The position numbers were made by a program, and so were the translations under genes. This document shows positions 6,482 to 8,855 of a stretch of 8,855 bases of DNA, piece by piece. This stretch comes from Oscillospiraceae bacterium. GTDB lineage: Bacteria > Bacillota > Clostridia > Oscillospirales > Ruminococcaceae. The stretch is taken from contig JAFQND010000051.1 in NCBI GenBank assembly GCA_017396055.1, forward strand, positions 1-8,855, given 5' to 3'. The stretch's first letter is position 1; the number at the start of each line of letters is the position of its first letter. Under the pieces are notes generated by a model. The model was not told where the DNA came from and ran no database searches. It worked only from the letters and a program-made list of their open reading frames with translations.

Positions 6482-7055
6482 GGAGGCGCTGGCTTTTTTC
6501 GAGCAGGAGCCGGTTTCTGATATCCTGCGGCTGCTGGCGCTTTTTGAAGAGACAGAGCGGTATCTTCTGCTGCCTCTCTGCCCGGTCGGAAAAGAGACTG
6601 TTTTGCCCCGGTACGGCGGTGAAAAGCGGGGATCGGATATTCCCGCACCGCCGGAAAGGGAGGAGACGGCAGATCTGTGGCCGATGACCGTCGGCGAGCC
6701 GGCAGAACCGTTTTATCTGACGGTTTTCGAAAAGGAAGGGGACAGTTATTTTTCGTGGGAGACGGTGCTGCCGGAGGAGAAGATCCTTCCTGTACAGGTG
6801 ACGGACACAAAGGTCACCAGCATCTTTCACAGGGAGCTGAAGACAGAGAAACAAAAGACTTTTTCCACTTTTCAGACGTTGGAAAGGGGAGATCCTCCTA
6901 CGTCAGACCCTGCCCGGCGGGAACTTTCCGCGCCGATGGCACCCGAGGCAGATATCAGAGCCGATCAGCCCCGTCTTCCGACCGTCGATGAGCTGCTGGA
7001 CGAGCTGGAAAGGCGGCTCATCCGTGAGCTGCAGGAAACGGAGGGAATATATTGA
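6471..7055 (+). CDS. Unknown protein in the tape-measure slot
   Basis: A 194-residue protein that I do not recognise. The ATG at 6471 has GAGGAGGAG just upstream and overlaps the end of the frameshifted chaperone by 11 bases, exactly where the tape measure gene normally begins. It has an amphipathic N-terminal helix (residues 2-33, acidic and leucine-rich), a proline- and charge-rich middle (about 45-80 and 138-170, probably disordered) separated by a short stretch that looks like beta structure (PFYLTVFEKEGDSYFSWETV, 80-99), and a C-terminal coiled-coil-like helix (TVDELLDELERRLIRELQE, 171-189). There is no long helical repeat, no transmembrane segment and no peptidase motif, unlike a tape measure. 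It may be a short replacement, a chaperone partner, or an accessory tail factor; these are guesses from position. Confidence 0.75.
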   Translation: MRAEEALAFFEQEPVSDILRLLALFEETERYLLLPLCPVGKETVLPRYGGEKRGSDIPAPPEREETADLWPMTVGEPAEPFYLTVFEKEGDSYFSWETVLPEEKILPVQVTDTKVTSIFHRELKTEKQKTFSTFQTLERGDPPTSDPARRELSAPMAPEADIRADQPRLPTVDELLDELERRLIRELQETEGIY

Positions 7056-7645
7056 CAGCTGTATATCTTGGAGAGATCCGATTTCCTCTGCCGCCCGAGA
7101 CCCTGACTTTTGAACAGGCGGCAGATCATAAAAGGGTCAGACTCATTGACCTGGGCGAGGTGACACAGCTTGCGCTGCCCGGTCAGGCAGTCTTTTCATT
7201 TGAAGGTTGTTTTCCTGTGACCGGAGAGCTTTTGCCCGCTGAGGGAGCAGCCGCACTGAAGGCAATGATGGGCAGAAAGTCCGTCCGCTTTGTGGCAGCG
7301 GGTATCGCAAACCCCGTGTCGATGCAGGTGACGGTGGAAAAGCTTCGCCTCTGGGAGGAGGCAGGCGACTGCGGGTCGGTTTTTTACAGCCTGACCCTGA
7401 GGGAATACCGTTCGCCCGCCGTGCAGGCTGCGGCAGGGGCCGCCGGTACCTCTTCGGGGACTTCTGCTGCCGCACGGGAGGATTCCCGTGAGCTGCCCGC
7501 GGCTTATACGGTGGTGAAAGGCGACTCGCTCTGGGCCATCGCGAAGCGGTATCTGGGCAGCGGCAGCAGATACAGAGAGCTCGCCGCAAAGAATAATATC
7601 GCCAATCCGAACCTGATCTTTCCCGGTCAGGTGATCAGACTGTGA
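7052..7645 (+). CDS. LysM baseplate/tail protein, XkdP-like
   Basis: A structural protein that joins tube end and baseplate hub in PBSX-like tails. Length 197, slightly shorter than PBSX XkdP (about 235). An N-terminal domain (about 1-120) opens FPLPPETLTFEQ (11-22) and ends FYSLTLREYRSP (111-122), which is the typical family signature. An Ala/Ser/Gly-rich linker (123-150) follows, then a LysM domain (152-197) with the full pattern YTVVKGDSLWAIAKRYLG and NPNLIFPGQVIRL. The TTG start overlaps the upstream stop (TTGA), with GGAGGG upstream; no ATG near it gives a better start. In XkdP the LysM is thought to act as a structural clasp rather than bind cell wall; that is family knowledge, not seen here. 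Confidence 0.88.
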   Translation: MTAVYLGEIRFPLPPETLTFEQAADHKRVRLIDLGEVTQLALPGQAVFSFEGCFPVTGELLPAEGAAALKAMMGRKSVRFVAAGIANPVSMQVTVEKLRLWEEAGDCGSVFYSLTLREYRSPAVQAAAGAAGTSSGTSAAAREDSRELPAAYTVVKGDSLWAIAKRYLGSGSRYRELAAKNNIANPNLIFPGQVIRL

Positions 7646-7655
7646 GGTGGTATGA

Positions 7656-8573
7656 ATGGGCAGTCTGACAGTTTCCGGCAGGGAAGTTCCCTGCGGCGAA
7701 GCAAGATGGAAAACAAGACAGACGGGTGCCGGAGTGTTACATGTTTTTACACCCGCGTCAGAATTCGCGCCCGGCGCGTCTGTACGGTTTTATGACCCCG
7801 TCACAGGGGAATGTGTCTTTGACGGATTTGTCTTTACCTCAGAACAGAGTGAAGAGGGAATATGGCTTACCGCCTATGACAGGTTGAGATATCTGATGTA
7901 CCGGGACACAAAAGTCTTTTCGGGGAAAACCGCCGCTGAGATCATCCGAGAGATCTGCGGCGAGCGGGGACTTCCTGTGGGCGATATCGAGGAAAACGGC
8001 AGAAAGATCGCTTCGCTGATCGCGGACAACCGGCCGCTTCTGGATATGATCCGCCTGGCACTGGAACAGTCAAGGCTTCTGGGCGGCGAGGCGATGAGCT
8101 TTTTTGATGACCGGGGAAAACTGGTGCTGAAACGGGAAAAAAGCCTGATGCTGCCGGTAAAAATGGACGGCAAAACACTGGTGTCCTCCTATCGGTTTAC
8201 AGACGATATCGGCACCGATACCTATAATCGGGTCCGTCTCATCCGGAAAAACCGCCGTTCGGGAAGGCGGGATATCTTTGTAAAGGAAAACCCTGCCTCC
8301 ATTGCGAAATGGGGCGTGCTGCAGTATTGCGCACAGGTGCTTCAGAGCACGACGGACGGCGAGATCGCGGCGATGATGAATGAGATTCTGGGACAGAAAA
8401 ACCGTGCTGTGCACGGCATCGAAGCGGAATGTACCGGCGACAGCAGATTCCGCGCGGGAACGCTCTGTCAGGCGGAGCTCGGCGGCTTTTCGGGCAGCTG
8501 CCGTATTCTCGAGGCGGATCACCGCTATACATCCGGCGGTCATACGATGAAACTGAAACTGGAGGCGGTCTGA
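7656..8573 (+). CDS. Baseplate hub protein, XkdQ-like (gp27/gp44 type)
   Basis: At 305 residues this is close to PBSX XkdQ (about 325), a baseplate hub protein of the Mu gp44/T4 gp27 type that connects the tube to the central spike. The hub pattern is visible: an N-terminal strand-rich segment, FVFTSEQSEEGIWLTAYDRLRYL (57-79), the family-typical helix TAAEIIREICGERGLP (92-107), and a C-terminal segment with GIEAECTGDSRFRAGTLCQAELGGF. An ATG one base-shift upstream (7652) is out of frame; the ATG at 7656 follows GAGGTGG at a 5-base spacing. Its stop overlaps the next start. Confidence 0.88.
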   Translation: MGSLTVSGREVPCGEARWKTRQTGAGVLHVFTPASEFAPGASVRFYDPVTGECVFDGFVFTSEQSEEGIWLTAYDRLRYLMYRDTKVFSGKTAAEIIREICGERGLPVGDIEENGRKIASLIADNRPLLDMIRLALEQSRLLGGEAMSFFDDRGKLVLKREKSLMLPVKMDGKTLVSSYRFTDDIGTDTYNRVRLIRKNRRSGRRDIFVKENPASIAKWGVLQYCAQVLQSTTDGEIAAMMNEILGQKNRAVHGIEAECTGDSRFRAGTLCQAELGGFSGSCRILEADHRYTSGGHTMKLKLEAV

Positions 8574-8855
8574 TGCTCAGTGATATTCTCAAAAAGATCG
8601 CCGCCGGCGCGGCAGCCGACGGTTCAGAGATCCTTTACGGTGTTGTCAGAAGCACCGAACCTCTCAGCGTGACGGTGGATTCGCGCTTTACTCTTCCCGA
8701 AGAGGTGCTGGTGATGCCGGAGGGCCTGGAGACGCTGAAACTGAGGCTCGTTCATGACGTGGACGGTGAAAAGATGACTAAAGAAATTCTCCTGCGTCAG
8801 GGTCTGAAGGCGGGGGACAAGGTTATCCTGCTGGCTGCCGGCGGACAGTATCTGA
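8573..8855 (+). CDS. DUF2577/XkdR-like baseplate protein, 5' part (runs off window)
   Basis: The gene starts on the ATG at 8573 that overlaps the XkdQ stop (TGATG) and stays open to the right edge, giving 94 residues: MLSDILKKIAAGAADGSEILYG at the start, then SVTVDSRFTLPEEVLVMPE, and GLKAGDKVILLAAGGQYL at the end. The last segment is the typical end of DUF2577 (XkdR) proteins, which are about 100-110 residues, so only a few residues are missing. In PBSX the following genes are XkdS, XkdT (baseplate wedge) and the spike/tail fibre genes, which should lie beyond the window. Confidence 0.85.
   Translation, partial: MLSDILKKIAAGAAADGSEILYGVVRSTEPLSVTVDSRFTLPEEVLVMPEGLETLKLRLVHDVDGEKMTKEILLRQGLKAGDKVILLAAGGQYL

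Noticed and set aside
6677..6991. A 104-codon + strand open frame inside the 194-residue gene.
   Set aside because: Different frame, no ribosome site, His/Gly/Arg-rich composition without pattern; the longer frame has a strong ribosome site and coupled overlaps at both ends.

Overview
The window is a piece of the late structural module of a contractile-tailed (myovirus-type) phage or prophage. Its tail genes follow the order of Bacillus subtilis PBSX/skin (xkd/yqb). All genes are on the + strand, tightly packed with 4-base overlaps or gaps mostly under 20 bases, and most are preceded by purine-rich GGAGG-like ribosome sites. The protein families, the strong Shine-Dalgarno sites and the visibly GC-rich coding suggest a host among moderately high-G+C Firmicutes, perhaps gut Clostridia (inference). 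There is no integrase, repressor, lysis gene, tRNA, CRISPR array or transposon, so prophage and free phage cannot be told apart.

Head part (about 1-4160): the 3' part of the large terminase subunit; a 27-base perfect hairpin; an SPP1-gp6-type portal with a TTG start; a 79-residue acidic protein of unknown role; a major capsid protein of HK97-fold, N4-gp56-like type; and only two small head-tail joining proteins. Tail part (4165-8855): sheath (XkdK-like), tube (XkdM-like), tail assembly chaperone (XkdN-like), an unrecognised 194-residue protein, a LysM baseplate protein (XkdP-like), a hub protein (XkdQ-like) and the start of a DUF2577/XkdR-like protein that runs off the right edge.

Two points stand out. 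First, the chaperone gene carries an in-frame A AAA AAA heptamer followed five bases later by a small hairpin. A -1 shift there opens a 49-codon extension (to 6481) that has the look of the conserved C-terminal domain of phage G/GT-type chaperones. This explains the otherwise empty 6360-6470 stretch. Second, the tape-measure gene, which should follow the chaperone and is normally the longest tail gene, is absent. Its slot holds only the 194-residue protein, which does not look like a tape measure. The head side is also lean: no recognisable minor head protein, protease or full-size scaffold was seen, and the neck set is reduced. The locus may encode an unusually compact contractile particle, a phage with a very short tail, a domesticated particle, or a degenerate prophage. 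The sequence alone does not decide between these.
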